A stretch of 64,000 nt of DNA from AAA044-D11 sp009705075 (GCA_965268675.1 OZ254179.1:1178001-1242000); one strand, 5' to 3'; shown: positions 52,199-61,083, counted from the first letter of the stretch. Program-made: numbers and translations. Notes: a model not told the origin generated them from the sequence alone.

Positions 52199-52914
52199 AA
52201 CCGAACATTACCGCCACTTTGGCGCTCTTTCATTGAATTATAGAAAGGTGCAAAAAGAACTATCAGCGCCATAAGCCACCAGACAAAGACATATGAGATG
52301 TGCTGCCAATAATTTCCTGCAACTTTTGACTTCATTTGCGGGGCTGGAATCCTCGTTGTCAAAATTTCCTGGCCGAGAGCGTTCGCCTCTGCCGTAGCAA
52401 TTATGTAACCATCGAATAGATTTAGATCGCTCTTTCCAACAATTAGTGCAGGATCGATGCGAGAGAGTTCATCTTTAATTGCTCTAGTTGAATCCGATGT
52501 CTGTCTTGGATAGAGCCGTCCGCTAACTCTCACGGTTCCAGAAATCTCTTGACTCTCTAACTCCTCTACCCCACGAACAACCAAGATACCCCGGTTGCCG
52601 GAAAGTTGAAGAAGTCTTACCTCAAGATTTGAAGTGGTTCCTTCCTTGCCGGAAAGTAGTTTCTGTTTTGGGGCAATGTATAACTGTGAATATTTCCCAG
52701 TAACACTTACTAGTCGGTTGATTGCATCCGGTTCTAAATTTGTGCCAGCTGTAGTGATATTCTCTAAATTGATTCTGGGGATATCAGGTAATACCTGATT
52801 TACGGCTTTCACATCATGTGCCCGATTTAATTGCCAATTTCCAAGCCCGATAAAAGTTGCTGATAACAAGAGCGCCGCAATGAGCTGGGCTATAAATTCT
52901 TTACTTATCTTCAT
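52195..52914 (-). CDS. SURF1-like cytochrome oxidase assembly protein
   Basis: 239-aa membrane protein with one helix at each end (FIAQLIAALLLSATFIGLGNWQLNRAHD; HISYVFVWWLMALIVLFAPFYNSM) and a periplasmic domain with SVTGKY, RGILVVRGV and VRVSGRLYP, the layout of SURF1. It helps assemble heme-copper oxidase. The frame opens at an ATG at 52938, but the ATG at 52914 gives the family-like N-terminus MKISKEF and overlaps the preceding small gene by 14 bases. Confidence 0.85.
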   Translation of the reverse strand: MKISKEFIAQLIAALLLSATFIGLGNWQLNRAHDVKAVNQVLPDIPRINLENITTAGTNLEPDAINRLVSVTGKYSQLYIAPKQKLLSGKEGTTSNLEVRLLQLSGNRGILVVRGVEELESQEISGTVRVSGRLYPRQTSDSTRAIKDELSRIDPALIVGKSDLNLFDGYIIATAEANALGQEILTTRIPAPQMKSKVAGNYWQHISYVFVWWLMALIVLFAPFYNSMKERQSGGNVRL

Positions 52915-53062
52915 TGTTTGTTTTATCAGAACCATCAAATCGATCGTTAAGTCGCTTATATCTGCGATAGAAATTCACCAGCAATAAGGTAACGGCCGTT
53001 ACCAAGAAGATCATTGTTATTGAGCCCGCAAAGCCGACTTCAATCGAAGTTCTACCGTTCAT
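52901..53062 (-). CDS. Small single-span membrane protein upstream of SURF1
   Basis: 53-residue reading frame with one membrane helix (ITMIFLVTAVTLLLVNFY) followed by a basic and then acidic tail (RRYKRLNDRFDGSDKTNNEDK), the positive-inside pattern of a real membrane protein. TACAAT lies six bases before its ATG, so the transcript would be leaderless, and it overlaps SURF1 by 14 bases. It is too short for most gene finders. Function unknown; possibly linked to the oxidase assembly operon. Confidence 0.65.
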   Translation of the reverse strand: MNGRTSIEVGFAGSITMIFLVTAVTLLLVNFYRRYKRLNDRFDGSDKTNNEDK

Positions 53063-53098
53063 GTGCAGATTGTATTGAGATTACATAGACTTGTACCT

Positions 53099-53500
53099 AT
53101 GACCGAGCCGCTGGAAAACGATGCCTATTTAAGAAGTAGGTATGGCATAAAAGTTCGTCGTTATCCAAAGTGGTTGATTTCGGCACTTGCCTTTGGCCTT
53201 ATCGGAGGTGGCTGGTTGCTCTGGACCGCAAACCATTACTCAAATCCAGAGATTCGATCAACGCTTATTTCATTTAAAGAGATCGATGCCAAGAGCATAG
53301 AAATCCGTTATTCGATAGAAATTAAGAGCACAGACAAGCAAGTTTTCTGTCGGCTAAGTGCTCGGGATTATGGCCTCAATATTGTTGGCCAGATCGATGA
53401 CCAGATCCCTAAAGGTACGAAAAGCGCCACAAGAATCGTTCGGATTCCTACTCGCCTTGCGGCAGTCAATGCAAAAATTGAATCTTGTACCTCTATTTAA
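53099..53500 (+). CDS. DUF4307 membrane protein
   Basis: 133-aa protein with one helix (WLISALAFGLIGGGWLLWTA) and an extracytoplasmic beta-rich domain (VRSTLISFKEIDAKSIEIRYSIEI-like, CRLSARDYGLNIVGQ), the form of DUF4307. The frame opens earlier, but TAGACT lies exactly seven bases before the ATG at 53099, supporting a leaderless start. It stands before greA, as the homologous gene does in M. tuberculosis (Rv1081c by my memory). Function unknown. Confidence 0.87.
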   Translation: MTEPLENDAYLRSRYGIKVRRYPKWLISALAFGLIGGGWLLWTANHYSNPEIRSTLISFKEIDAKSIEIRYSIEIKSTDKQVFCRLSARDYGLNIVGQIDDQIPKGTKSATRIVRIPTRLAAVNAKIESCTSI

Positions 53501-53519
53501 GTTGTAAACTCCTCCCCTT

Positions 53520-54005
53520 ATGGCTATCGAACCTACTCAGACCTGGCTTACCCAAGAGGCTGCTGACCGCTTAGCTGCGGAATTAGCAGAGCTTGAAGGC
53601 CCACGTCGCGCTGACATCATTAAGAAGATTGAAGCTGCGCGCGCAGAAGGCGATCTGAAGGAGAACGGCGGCTATCACGCAGCCAAGGATGAACAAGGAA
53701 AGACTGAAGCCAGAATTCGCCAACTAAAGCACATGCTCGAAAATGCTCATATCGGAAATCCACCGGCTGGTGAATCCGGCGTTGTTGGCCTTGGCATGTT
53801 AGTAACTGTTGATATCGCGGGCGATGAAATGAAGTTTCTTCTCGGCTCACGCGAAATTGCTAGCGGGGATGTCGATGTCTATAGCGAGAAATCTCCACTT
53901 GGTGCCGCAGTTCTTGGCGCAAAAGTGGGCGAGACCGTGACCTATATCGCGCCAAATGGCCGCGAGATAAGTGTTGCCGTTTTAGAAGCGCAGAACTTCT
54001 TCTAA
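53520..54005 (+). CDS. greA: Transcription elongation factor GreA
   Basis: 161-aa cleavage factor. N-terminal coiled coil (EAADRLAAELAELEGPRRADIIKKIEAARAEGDLKENGGYHAAKDEQGKTEARIRQLKHML) with the acidic tip EGDLKENGGYH whose Asp/Glu reach the polymerase active site; C-terminal FKBP-like domain (YSEKSPLGAAVLGAKVGETV). It rescues backtracked RNA polymerase. 19 bases after the DUF4307 gene, with a CT-rich stretch and no SD, so it may be translated from a leaderless or shared transcript. Confidence 0.96.
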   Translation: MAIEPTQTWLTQEAADRLAAELAELEGPRRADIIKKIEAARAEGDLKENGGYHAAKDEQGKTEARIRQLKHMLENAHIGNPPAGESGVVGLGMLVTVDIAGDEMKFLLGSREIASGDVDVYSEKSPLGAAVLGAKVGETVTYIAPNGREISVAVLEAQNFF

Positions 54006-54018
54006 AGCTTTAAATCTC

Positions 54019-54813
54019 TTACTTACTGACCCTTACATATTTGCGCACGCTAATTGGCGCAAAGATTGCAACAAGTAAAACCATATAAATAAGTGACATC
54101 AAAATTGGATTTTGGCTCGGCCAAGAATTTGCAGTCGCGCCAAAAATATTCTGAGTCCCAAATAGTTCACGACAAGCGGCAACCATAGTTGAGACCGGAT
54201 TCCATTCGGCAAAATATTGCAGAACCTTAGGCATACCTGTCGTCGGTGCAAAGGCATTAGATAAGAAGGTCAGTGGAAAGACCGTCATGAAAACTAAATT
54301 TTGCGCCACTCGCTCTTCGCGAACTGAAAGTCCAATCAGAACACCAATCCAAGACATCGAATATCCGAAGGCAAGTAAGAATAAGAAACCAAATAAGATT
54401 TTTACTGGTCCGCTACTTGGGCGCCAGCCGACAAGAAAGCCAACAAGTCCCATAACAATTAGCGTCACAACGTTCTGCAAAGTATCGCCAACGGTGCGAC
54501 CAATAACGACCGCTGAACGCGAAATTGGTAGCGAGCGAAAGCGATCAATCAAACCTTTCTGCATATCGGCAGCGAGCCCAACTGCAGTTGCGGCAAGGGT
54601 AAAAGCAACAGTTTGCACGAAGATTCCAGGCATCAAAAGTTGAACATATCCTCCGTCGACTCCAGAATCGATCGCCCCACCAAATACGTAACGAAATAAC
54701 AGTACGAACATCGCGGGTTGAATTGTTGCGAAGATCAAAACTTCAGGAATACGAATCATCTGAAGCAATTGGCGCTTAGTTATAACTAGGAAATCACTTA
54801 CGCTTTGCAGCAT
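54019..54813 (-). CDS. ABC-2 type exporter permease, DrrB-like
   Basis: 264-aa membrane protein with six hydrophobic segments: PEVLIFATIQPAMFVLLFRYVFGG near the N-terminus, FVQTVAFTLAATAVG, the amphipathic QKGLIDRFRSLPISRSAVVIGRT loop typical of ABC-2 drug permeases, and LTFLSNAFAPTTGMPKVLQYFAEWNPVS. Partner of the ATPase upstream; GGAGG lies five bases before its ATG inside the end of the ATPase gene. Exports a lipophilic drug or lipid; substrate unknown. Confidence 0.92.
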   Translation of the reverse strand: MLQSVSDFLVITKRQLLQMIRIPEVLIFATIQPAMFVLLFRYVFGGAIDSGVDGGYVQLLMPGIFVQTVAFTLAATAVGLAADMQKGLIDRFRSLPISRSAVVIGRTVGDTLQNVVTLIVMGLVGFLVGWRPSSGPVKILFGFLFLLAFGYSMSWIGVLIGLSVREERVAQNLVFMTVFPLTFLSNAFAPTTGMPKVLQYFAEWNPVSTMVAACRELFGTQNIFGATANSWPSQNPILMSLIYMVLLVAIFAPISVRKYVRVSK

Positions 54814-55783
54814 TTTTTCCTCCTACTTCAGCTTCAACAGCAACTTCGGCTACATGGCCGGTTAGCGCAATAAATACATCATCGAGCGAAGGTCGTTTCA
54901 ACCCGATATCAAGTGGATGAATTTTCGCTTCATCCAACAATCGAAGAACTTGAATCAATGAAGCGCTGCCATTGCTCACCGGGGCAGATATCTTTCTAAT
55001 TCCAGAATCTACGGTTGGAGTTGCACCAGAAACTTGTTCGACTAACTTTGTGGCCTCAGAAATTTGATTTGCTTCAACCGTTATCTCTAACCGCTCACCA
55101 CCAACTTGATTCTTCAATTCATCTGCAGTTCCACGAGCGATTACTTTTCCAGTATCAATCACCGCGATTGAATCAGCAAGATGATCTGCCTCTTCCAAAT
55201 ACTGAGTTGTTAAAAGCAAAGTTACGCCACCCTTTACGAGTTCATCAATCACGCCCCACATCTCCATGCGGCCACGAGGATCTAACCCAGTTGTTGGTTC
55301 ATCTAAAAACAAAACTTTTGGCTTGGTGATTAAAGATGCTGCCAAGTCCAAGCGCCTGCGCATGCCACCGGAATAAGTTCTAATTGGTCGGCGAGCTGCA
55401 TCGGTTAGTGAGAATCTCTCAAGCAATTCTTCGGCTCGCTTCTTCGCCGCAGCAGAATTTAGGTGATAAAGCCGGCCGAACATATTTAAGTTATCCCAAC
55501 CAGTTAAAGTTTCATCAAGTGCCGCGTACTGACCAGATAAACCAATTACTTTGCGAACTTCATCTGGATGTTTCAGAACATCAATTCCGGCGACCGTTGC
55601 ACTTCCGGAATCTGGAGTAAGCAGCGTTGCAAGCACGCGAACTGTCGTTGTTTTGCCAGCACCATTTGGTCCAAGAAGTCCAAGAACTGTTCCCTCTTCA
55701 ACTTCGAGACTTAAGCCATCAAGGGCCTTTACTGTGCCTTTTCCATATGATTTAACTAACTCTTGGGCAACAATGCTCTTCAT
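54794..55783 (-). CDS. ABC transporter ATP-binding protein, DrrA-like
   Basis: 329-aa ATPase of the daunorubicin-resistance type. Walker A GPNGAGKTTTVRVLATLL, Q-loop IGLSGQYAALDETLTG, signature YSGGMRRRLDLAASL, Walker B VLFLDEPTTGLDPRGR, H-loop TTQYLEEADHLAD, and the DrrA C-terminal domain ending PSLDDVFIALTGH. It forms an exporter with the overlapping permease gene. TAAGGT lies six bases before the ATG. Divergent from an MFS gene, 64 bases apart, where AATACT and AGTATT form a spaced inverted repeat. Confidence 0.94.
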   Translation of the reverse strand: MKSIVAQELVKSYGKGTVKALDGLSLEVEEGTVLGLLGPNGAGKTTTVRVLATLLTPDSGSATVAGIDVLKHPDEVRKVIGLSGQYAALDETLTGWDNLNMFGRLYHLNSAAAKKRAEELLERFSLTDAARRPIRTYSGGMRRRLDLAASLITKPKVLFLDEPTTGLDPRGRMEMWGVIDELVKGGVTLLLTTQYLEEADHLADSIAVIDTGKVIARGTADELKNQVGGERLEITVEANQISEATKLVEQVSGATPTVDSGIRKISAPVSNGSASLIQVLRLLDEAKIHPLDIGLKRPSLDDVFIALTGHVAEVAVEAEVGGKNAAKRK

Positions 55784-55847
55784 AAGCGCACCTTAATACT
55801 CTAGATATGTTCATGCATAGTATTTGATACCTAGTAACCTTGCGCTC

Positions 55848-57464
55848 ATGTCCAACAACTCAAATAAAAGCCAAGAAGCCCCTAAAGCACTCACCCATAA
55901 AGAAATCATGTTCGTCCTCAGCGGGCTCATGGTCGGCATGTTGCTCGCTGCCCTCGATCAAACAATCGTTTCTACCGCGCTAAAGCGCATTGTTGAAGAT
56001 TTTGATGGCCTTGCTCATTACACCTGGGTTGTTACCGCCTACCTCTTAACTTCAACGGCATCGACTCCGCTTTACGGAAAAATTTCCGACCTCTATGGCC
56101 GACGTCCAGTATTTCAATTCGCAATCATCACATTCTTAATCGGTTCATTTGCAGCGGGCGCTGCGACCAGCATGACCCAGCTAATTGCCTTCCGCGCAGT
56201 GCAAGGGCTTGGCGCAGGTGGCTTGATGTCACTTACCTTCGTAATTATTGGCGACATAATTTCTCCCCGCGAACGTGGAAAATATCAAGGTTACTTCGGT
56301 GGCGTTTGGGGACTCTCCTCAGTTGCCGGTCCACTTCTTGGTGGCTATTTCTCAGATCACTCCCAAATTCTTGGCCTAACTGGCTGGCGTTGGATTTTCT
56401 ACATCAACCTACCTTTTGGAATTGCTGCGCTAATTATTACTTCTGCCTCACTTCATATTCCAAAGGTGAAGCGCGAACATAAAATTGATTATCTCGGTGC
56501 ATTGCTTTTAGTTGCAGGAGTATCTTCATTACTACTTGGAATCTCGGTTTACGGACCGCAAGATGGTTGGCGAACATCTAAGACGATTGCAACTCTGTTA
56601 ATTGCACTTGCGCTGACCCTGGCATTTGTCTTTCATGAGAGCCGGGCAGAAGAACCGATTCTTCCACTTACGCTCTTTAAGAACCATACATTTTCAGTTA
56701 CATCGATCCTGGCATTCATTATTGGTGCTGGAATGTTCGGTGCGATTGTTATGTTGCCGCTCTATCTTCAAGTTGTTAAGGGCGATTCCGCTACTTCAGC
56801 CGGCTTGAAATTGATTCCATTTATGATCGGAATCGTTTCGATGTCGATTGTTAGCGGAAAATTGATTTCAAAGCACGGGCACTACAAGCGCTACCCAATT
56901 ATTGGCCTTGCACTTATGACAACTGGAATCGTATTGCTTTCAACGCTTACCGAAACCACACCATTCTGGAAGCTCTCAATCTATGCCGTTCTAATTGGCG
57001 CAGGACTTGGTTTCTCAATGCAGACCATCGTTATCGCCCTCCAGAACTCAGTTGAATTCAAAGATATGGGCGTTGCTACGAGTGCAAACACCTTCTTCCG
57101 CTCAATCGGTGCGACGATCGGAGTTGCACTCTTTGGAACGGTTTATGCCAGCCGCTTAGCCGATAACTTGCCAATTGAAGTTGCAAAGTTGAAGGCGAGC
57201 AATCCTGCGGCACTTGTCGGTGCTACTCCAGAAAAATTTGCTGCTCTTAAAGAAAATACTGCGGTTCTAAAATCCTTCACCCCAGAACTGCAAGCGGGAA
57301 TTGTTCACGCATTTGTGAATTCGTTCCACGTCGTCTTCTTAACGGCCGCGCCAATAACTGCAATTGGTTTCATGATTGCCTTCGCACTTCGTGAAACACC
57401 ACTCCGTTCCGGTGCTGCCCACCACGCAGCTAAAGAAGAGGCTGCAGGCGAGGCGATTGCTTAA
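55848..57464 (+). CDS. DHA2-family (EmrB/QacA) multidrug MFS transporter
   Basis: 538-aa protein with 14 predicted membrane helices. The opening MLLAALDQTIVSTALKRIVEDF contains motif D1 (LDxTIVNVALP-like), LYGKISDLYGRRPVFQ is motif A and FRAVQGLGAGGLMSLTFVIIGDI motif B/C. It exports drugs or dyes by proton antiport. The start at 55848 has TAACCT seven bases upstream. It overlaps the next MFS gene by eight bases. With the divergent ABC exporter it forms a small efflux cluster. Confidence 0.92.
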   Translation: MSNNSNKSQEAPKALTHKEIMFVLSGLMVGMLLAALDQTIVSTALKRIVEDFDGLAHYTWVVTAYLLTSTASTPLYGKISDLYGRRPVFQFAIITFLIGSFAAGAATSMTQLIAFRAVQGLGAGGLMSLTFVIIGDIISPRERGKYQGYFGGVWGLSSVAGPLLGGYFSDHSQILGLTGWRWIFYINLPFGIAALIITSASLHIPKVKREHKIDYLGALLLVAGVSSLLLGISVYGPQDGWRTSKTIATLLIALALTLAFVFHESRAEEPILPLTLFKNHTFSVTSILAFIIGAGMFGAIVMLPLYLQVVKGDSATSAGLKLIPFMIGIVSMSIVSGKLISKHGHYKRYPIIGLALMTTGIVLLSTLTETTPFWKLSIYAVLIGAGLGFSMQTIVIALQNSVEFKDMGVATSANTFFRSIGATIGVALFGTVYASRLADNLPIEVAKLKASNPAALVGATPEKFAALKENTAVLKSFTPELQAGIVHAFVNSFHVVFLTAAPITAIGFMIAFALRETPLRSGAAHHAAKEEAAGEAIA

Positions 57465-58653
57465 CAATAAAAATGTAAAAGCGCTACTACCAAGAGAAGT
57501 TTATGTTCTTGCGGTAGTAGCCTTTTTTGTTGCACTTGGATACGGAATGATAATTCCGGCAATCCCTCTTTTTGCTAAAACTTTTCAAGTTAACAATGCC
57601 CAAATTGGTGCAATTATTTCCGCTTTCGCACTCGCCCGATTTGCGATGGGACTACCCGCTGGAAAGTTAATTGATATCTTTGGTGAACGCAGGGTCCAAA
57701 CCACAGGTCTTTTCCTCGTCGCACTTTCAAGCTTTGCTGCTGGTATGGCCCAAAGTTATTGGCAGCTCTTGCTCTTCCGCGCACTCGGTGGCATCGGTTC
57801 CGTAATGTTCTCTGTTTCAGCGAGTTCACTACTTATGAGATCTGTCGATGACAGCATCCGCGGTCGCGCACAATCTACTTATAACGGTGGCTTTCTAATC
57901 GGTGGTATCGCAGGCCCAGCAGTTGGTGGAATCCTTTCACTCATCTCGCTTCGAGTCCCATTTTTTGTTTACGCATTCACCTTGCTGTGTGGTGCATTTG
58001 TTACATCATTCTTCTTATCTGAAAAACGTCTTGGCAGATCAATTAAGAATAAGCAGGACCCACAAGAGCGAATTCTTTTGAAAGATGCGCTAAAGAGCTA
58101 TCCATATGTTGCTGCCATGGCGATTGCGTTTTTATCTAACTGGGTCTTATTTGGACTCCGAAATTCGATTCTTCCGCTCTTCGCTAAAGAAAATCTAGGC
58201 GCATCGAACACAACCCTTGGTCTTGGATTCACCGTCGCTGCTGTAGTTCAAGGAGTTGCGCTGGTTTATGTAGGCAAATTATCTGATTTCCGTGGTCGAA
58301 AATTTGCGCTAATGATTGGCTCTTTTACGCTGCTATCTGGTGTTGCCACAATAATCATTTCATCACACTGGTGGTATTACTTCCTTGCAATGATCTTCTT
58401 TGGAATCGGTGGTGCATTTGAAGGCACTGCGGCATCTGCAGTTGTTGGTGATCTCTTCGGAGGTAAAGGCGGTCGAGTTATTGCCTTATTCCAAATGGCC
58501 GGCGACTTTGGAAATATCATCAGCCCTGTTCTGCTCGGCTGGTTAGTTGATGCTCATTCATATCGTCCGGCATTTATAGCAACAGCAGCAGTGTTTTCGA
58601 TAACACTGCTGCTGTCAGCAAAGATGCCAGAGACTAGAAAATTGAGTAATTAA
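57457..58653 (+). CDS. MFS transporter, 12-helix DHA1-like
   Basis: 398-aa protein of about 12 membrane helices with YVLAVVAFFVALGYGMIIPAIPLFAKTF, FAMGLPAGKLIDIFGERRVQ (motif A) and FRALGGIGSVMF. The reading frame extends to 57376 inside the previous gene, but the TTG at 57457 is preceded by AGGCGAGG and gives a normal N-terminus (M-LNNKNVKALLPREVY). Coupled to the DHA2 transporter by an eight-base overlap. Substrate unknown. Convergent with the Bax-inhibitor gene, with the stops abutting. Confidence 0.88.
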   Translation: MLNNKNVKALLPREVYVLAVVAFFVALGYGMIIPAIPLFAKTFQVNNAQIGAIISAFALARFAMGLPAGKLIDIFGERRVQTTGLFLVALSSFAAGMAQSYWQLLLFRALGGIGSVMFSVSASSLLMRSVDDSIRGRAQSTYNGGFLIGGIAGPAVGGILSLISLRVPFFVYAFTLLCGAFVTSFFLSEKRLGRSIKNKQDPQERILLKDALKSYPYVAAMAIAFLSNWVLFGLRNSILPLFAKENLGASNTTLGLGFTVAAVVQGVALVYVGKLSDFRGRKFALMIGSFTLLSGVATIIISSHWWYYFLAMIFFGIGGAFEGTAASAVVGDLFGGKGGRVIALFQMAGDFGNIISPVLLGWLVDAHSYRPAFIATAAVFSITLLLSAKMPETRKLSN

Positions 58654-59442
58654 CTAGTCACGACGTAGTATTGAAATCAAACGCAAGATTTCAAGGTAAA
58701 GCCAAACTACGGTGACCATTAGCGCAAAGCCTGCGCGCCAAGATTGCTCTTGCGGTGCGCCACTTGCAATCATCTTTTCGATCTGATCGAAATCTAGAAC
58801 CAAGAAGAATGTTGCTAGTAGAACTCCACCGACTGCAAGTAGTGGACCGAAGCCAGAGAGACCATAAAGTCCCATTCCATTTCCAAGTCCAAAGAATGAA
58901 CCGATCAATGAGCCAACGCCCAAGACCAAATATCCAATTAGCGCACCCATCATCACGCGAGTGAATTTTGGTGTTACGCGAATTCGCTTGCTCTTATATG
59001 CCCAAAGCACACCAGCAATAGCTGCGAGAGTTGCGACAAGAGCTTGTGAAACAATTCCATCGTATTGAACTTCATACATATGGCTGAGAGTTCCAAGCGC
59101 CAAACCTTCAAGAGCTGCATATACAACAGTTAAGCCTGGCTTAACTTTTTGCGAAAATGATAAGTACATTCCAAGTCCGAAGGCACCAAGAAAGCCGATC
59201 AGAAGTGCACCAACACCAAGATTCAGCGTCCAAGCTGCGGCGCCTACTCCAACCAACACGGTGAATAGAAGTGCGGTCTTTGCGACAACATCATCAATCG
59301 TCATACGACCAGTGCGCATTGAAGATGCAGCAGGTGAGTTATAAAGATCGTTTAATTCATTTGATGATGGTGTAACTATTGTTCCGCCTCGATTTTCGAC
59401 AGCGGCATATCCGCGTTTGAAAACTGGGTTCGAACTTTGCAT
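58654..59442 (-). CDS. Bax inhibitor-1/YccA-type membrane protein
   Basis: 262-aa protein with seven hydrophobic segments after a polar N-terminus (SSNPVFKRGYAAVENRGG). YAALEGLALGTLSHMYE, ALVATLAAIAGVLWAYKSK, LVLDFDQIEKMIASGAPQEQSWRAGFALMVTVVWLYLEILRLISILRRD match the actinobacterial BI-1-like family; the two Asp of the C-terminal half would be the pore pair. AGGAG stands six bases before the ATG. Proposed role in calcium or proton leak and protease control; not known here. Confidence 0.92.
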   Translation of the reverse strand: MQSSNPVFKRGYAAVENRGGTIVTPSSNELNDLYNSPAASSMRTGRMTIDDVVAKTALLFTVLVGVGAAAWTLNLGVGALLIGFLGAFGLGMYLSFSQKVKPGLTVVYAALEGLALGTLSHMYEVQYDGIVSQALVATLAAIAGVLWAYKSKRIRVTPKFTRVMMGALIGYLVLGVGSLIGSFFGLGNGMGLYGLSGFGPLLAVGGVLLATFFLVLDFDQIEKMIASGAPQEQSWRAGFALMVTVVWLYLEILRLISILRRD

Positions 59443-59608
59443 TGTTTCTCCTGTTAGCTAGTTGGGTAAGTGCCTAAACACTTGCATTAAGGATAAACAG
59501 ATTTTTCCTCTTTGCTATTCCAATCCTCCAAAGCGTTGCGTAAATCTGAGCGTGAATCCTTAAAATTTCCTTAAAATATCGCCCCGCAGGGTTTAGATTT
59601 ACCTAACT

Positions 59609-60031
59609 ATGAGCTCACAAGACCAACCCTGGATCCAAGCAACAATTAGACGTTGGGAGGAAATCAAGGCAGAAGCCTTCCTCCAGAAAATTGGCATCGA
59701 CTTCCAAAGCAATTTCATTGGACCTATTTCAAATTCAAAATTAGATTCTGATCCATATGAAAATTCAATCTGGGAAATCGTCCCCCATTCACTTATCCCC
59801 GCAGGAGTTCTTCACTGTTATCCCAAAAAAGTTGAGTCAGAAAAAGTCATTTGGGAAGAGTGGTTCCTTCTAGATAACGAGATTCATCACCATATTCTTT
59901 CAAACCAACTCTTTGAATCAGCCCAAGGAATCTGGACACCAGAACCGAATGACATCGACCACCCGGTTGCAGTCCTAGGAAGAAGTTGGCACTACGAAAA
60001 TTCGGAAGACTTAAGACCAACGCTTTATTGA
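59609..60031 (+). CDS. Hypothetical protein
   Basis: 140-aa acidic protein, rich in Trp (8) with no membrane segment or signal peptide. Recurrent WxxE/W patterns (IRRWEEIKAEAF, IWEIVPHSLIPAGVLHCYPKK, VIWEEWFLLDNEIHHHI). I do not recognise it. Upstream are two copies of CCTTAAAAT (59560-59578), then TAGATT nine bases before the ATG. It ends 40 bases before a terminator. It could be a recent arrival; there is no supporting neighbour. Confidence 0.6.
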   Translation: MSSQDQPWIQATIRRWEEIKAEAFLQKIGIDFQSNFIGPISNSKLDSDPYENSIWEIVPHSLIPAGVLHCYPKKVESEKVIWEEWFLLDNEIHHHILSNQLFESAQGIWTPEPNDIDHPVAVLGRSWHYENSEDLRPTLY

Positions 60032-60070
60032 GTTGGGTGGAAACCTCAAATAAATAGTTGATCAAAAACT

Positions 60071-60107
60071 AAAAACCCCACATCGTTAAGCCAAGTGCGG
60101 GGTTTAT
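60071..60107. terminator. Bidirectional intrinsic terminator
   Basis: AAACCCC pairs with GGGGTTT, extended by CAC/GTG with a bulge. A-run on one side and T-run on the other serve both convergent genes. Confidence 0.85.
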
Positions 60108-60120
60108 TAGCTACTTCTTA

Positions 60121-60942
60121 TTACGGTGCAGCTACTGGGGATGGATAGATAGTAGGAGCAGGACCGGTTGGCTCTGTTGGAGGGAAACTTAGCGAGATAC
60201 TGGTTGAACTATCTTCTCCCGCCATTGATCCACCACTTATGTAGTTCGCATATGGATTTAGATCGTTTATACCTATGTCTCCTGGAATCCAAATTGTTAC
60301 ATAGTCATTTCCTGTGTACGTACCAACTGGAGTCCGTTGATTCGATGCAGGTGCATCGCAAACACGGAATATGACTAGTCCAGTTCCTGGCATCGCTGAA
60401 TTTGTACTTTCGTAGAAAGTTGTAAATTGTTCGCAATCTCCACCTTTAAGTTTTGTTAATCCGCCGCCATCGCGAGATGAGGGCGAAGTCTTATTTGGGT
60501 TTGTTCCTGCCATTGGAATTGGCCCGAATGCAGCCGTAGGAAATGTTCCGCATTCGCCACCAGTGTCAGGTGTTCCCTCGCCAACGCCGCAATATGCAAT
60601 TCCAACAAGATTTGAAGCAAGTCCTTTGAAGTTAAATCTGACATCGCCATCTATATAACTTCCTGAAGCGCTGAAATTTCCACCATCAAAAATTGAATTC
60701 AATTTAATATTTGCTTTACCGGTGGTATTTCTTGGTTTAATCTGAGCAGTTCCCACTGGAAGCACACTCCCGCCACCTATTAACATTCGGTCACCGGTGT
60801 AGGAGTATTGGTTTAAGTCAATACGACCATTTGCCGTTATCGAATAATTTGTCTTTTGAAACAAATATGAGCCACAAGAAGTAAGAACAAATGGCAGAGT
60901 TGCTAGTAGTCCAAGTCCAATAAATTTTCTTTTAATGCCCAC
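60121..60942 (-). CDS. Putative lipoprotein of unknown function
   Basis: 273-aa exported protein with lipobox LTSC at about 20-23 (LLATLPFVLTSCGSY). The mature part is rich in Gly, Ser, Thr and Asn, with several beta-strand-like runs (YTGDRMLIGGGSVLPVG, GNFSASGSYIDGDVRFNF, TPVGTYTGNDYVTIWIPGDIG), four further Cys and a Pro/Thr-rich C-terminus. No family recognised. GTG start with GGGGAGA upstream. Likely anchored on the outer face of the membrane. Confidence 0.8.
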   Translation of the reverse strand: MGIKRKFIGLGLLATLPFVLTSCGSYLFQKTNYSITANGRIDLNQYSYTGDRMLIGGGSVLPVGTAQIKPRNTTGKANIKLNSIFDGGNFSASGSYIDGDVRFNFKGLASNLVGIAYCGVGEGTPDTGGECGTFPTAAFGPIPMAGTNPNKTSPSSRDGGGLTKLKGGDCEQFTTFYESTNSAMPGTGLVIFRVCDAPASNQRTPVGTYTGNDYVTIWIPGDIGINDLNPYANYISGGSMAGEDSSTSISLSFPPTEPTGPAPTIYPSPVAAP

Positions 60943-61083
60943 GGTCTCTCCCCAATGATTTAATTTGTATCTCTGACAGGAATTTTCAAGGAGAAGTTAA
61001 GCACCGCCTAAGAAGGCTTGCCAGTTGAAACATCGAAAGGCTCACATTTTTTGCCTCAAAACAGCAAAATACTGACTTACAGC

